A DNA stretch of 5,229 nucleotides. It comes from Bacilli bacterium. Lineage in GTDB: Bacteria; Bacillota_I; Bacilli_A; RF39; UBA660. The DNA is taken from positions 1 to 5,229 of the forward strand of contig JAQVDA010000052.1 of the NCBI GenBank assembly GCA_028698535.1, given 5' to 3'. Below the pieces are notes generated by a model. That model had not been told where the DNA came from, made no database searches, and saw only the letters and a list, made by a program, of their open reading frames with translations. Below, one piece after another: positions 4,526 through 5,229 of the stretch. The translations under genes and the position numbers were made by a program. Each line of letters begins with the position of its first letter. Position 1 is the first letter of the stretch.

Positions 4526-5229
4526 CTACTCCCAATTAACAAACTCCTGTTCTACCTTTAAATCAACATCATGTTTTTCTTTTACTTTACGCTTAACTAA
4601 TAAAATTAAATGACGAATATCAGCAGCGGTAGCTTGTTGATCATTAATAATAAAATTAGCGTGTTTTGTGCTAACTAAGGCCCCACCGATTCTCATTCCC
4701 TTTAAACCACATTCTTCAATTAAACGACCCGCAAAATCATCTGGCGGGTTTCTAAACACACTACCGGCACTTGGATAGTTAAGTGGTTGACTCATTAAGC
4801 GCCGCGTTTTACGGTCAAGAATTAATTCCTTAATTTCTTTTTTATCACCCACACTTAAAACTAAAGTCGCTTCTAAACAAATATAATCAGGATGTGCTTG
4901 TAAGATCGATGAGCGATAACCAAAAGCCATTTCTTTATTAGTTAAATTTATTATCTTTGCATCACCAGTTAAAACTTTAACCTGACTAATTACATCACCC
5001 ATATCTTTTTTATAAGCACCAGAATTCATATACACGGCCCCACCAACTGTCCCTGGAATTCCAGTAGCAAACTCTAACCCCGTTAGACCTAGCCTAGATA
5101 CCGATAAAGCTAATTTCATTAAGTTATAACCAGACCCAACGGTAATAACATTATCATTAATTAGTAAATGATTAAAATAATCTAATTTAATAATAATCCC
5201 TTCATAATCACAATCACTAAAAATTAAAT
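4526..5229 (-). CDS. murB: UDP-N-acetylenolpyruvoylglucosamine reductase MurB (5' end outside window)
   Basis: A cytoplasmic FAD enzyme that reduces UDP-GlcNAc-enolpyruvate with NADPH to UDP-N-acetylmuramic acid, the second committed step of peptidoglycan precursor synthesis. The frame stays open to the window edge: 36 codons lie upstream of the internal Met at 5119 and include VITVGSGYNL. About 233 residues are visible, so 50-70 N-terminal residues with the start of the FAD-binding domain are missing. Counting from Met5119, GLEFATGIPGTVGGAVYMNSGAY is the FAD-binding core (split here as LEFATGIPG and GGAVYMNSGAY), and YRSSIL follows at about residue 69. SAGSVFRNP, near residue 118, carries the serine that acts as proton donor in the family. 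GRLIEECGLKG and HANFIIN fit the C-terminal domain, and Glu192 near the end aligns with the catalytic glutamate. The pattern suits the shorter type II MurB of Gram-positive bacteria. The stop is TAG. Confidence 0.96.
   Translation of the reverse strand, partial: LIFSDCDYEGIIIKLDYFNHLLINDNVITVGSGYNLMKLALSVSRLGLTGLEFATGIPGTVGGAVYMNSGAYKKDMGDVISQVKVLTGDAKIINLTNKEMAFGYRSSILQAHPDYICLEATLVLSVGDKKEIKELILDRKTRRLMSQPLNYPSAGSVFRNPPDDFAGRLIEECGLKGMRIGGALVSTKHANFIINDQQATAADIRHLILLVKRKVKEKHDVDLKVEQEFVNWE
4529..4533 (-). promoter_or_regulatory. Ribosome binding site of divIB inside the end of murB
   Basis: The minus strand reads GGGAG within the last two sense codons of murB (TGG GAG), directly before its TAG and 9 nt before the divIB ATG. 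The overlap suggests translational coupling of the two genes. Confidence 0.6.

Noticed and set aside
5117..5119. Met at 5119 as the start of murB
   Set aside because: The frame is open for 36 more codons to the edge, and those residues (for example VITVGSGYNL) match the MurB FAD-binding region, so this Met is internal.

Overview
The window reads as chromosomal DNA from a low-GC Gram-positive bacterium of the Bacilli, most likely a lineage near Erysipelotrichia or the walled relatives of Mollicutes. This placement is an inference from AT-rich codon use, strong AAGGAGG-type ribosome binding sites, the murB-divIB-ftsA-ftsZ gene order and an FtsZ tail of the IPTF-R-R type. Every gene lies on the minus strand, so transcription runs from right (5229) to left (1). 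The plus-strand open frames inside ftsZ are shadows.

Right half (about 2437-5229): the distal part of a division and cell wall (dcw) cluster. In transcription order it holds murB (peptidoglycan precursor reductase, 5' end outside the window), divIB/ftsQ (bitopic divisome protein), ftsA (actin-like membrane tether of the Z ring) and ftsZ (tubulin-like GTPase). murB and divIB are 6 bp apart, and the divIB ribosome binding site lies inside the last codons of murB. A 72-bp gap before ftsA holds a good extended -10 promoter, so ftsA-ftsZ can be transcribed separately from murB-divIB. ftsA and ftsZ are 11 bp apart, and the ftsZ ribosome binding site overlaps the ftsA stop codon. A hairpin with a U tract follows ftsZ.

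Left half (1-1436): three tandem genes for type IV prepilin-like proteins, each with the class III leader and FTLVELL hydrophobic helix. The first (847-1329) and second (207-722) are complete. The third (1-106) is cut by the window edge after 35 codons. The two complete ones also share a recognisable C-terminal pattern, so the set looks like a paralogous family made by duplication. Promoter-like and terminator-like signals separate the first two genes from ftsZ and from each other. The second gene most likely starts at a GTG at 722 rather than at the longer ATG frame from 755.

Together, the division genes build and anchor the Z ring and supply precursor for septal wall. The prepilins would be processed by a prepilin peptidase and assembled by a pilus or pseudopilus machine, none of whose other parts is visible here. 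The most notable points are the pilin cluster directly behind ftsZ, the altered phosphate-2 motif of FtsA, and the dyad-rich control region of the second prepilin gene. I see no mobile element, tRNA, rRNA or CRISPR array. No stretch longer than about 110 bp lacks a gene.
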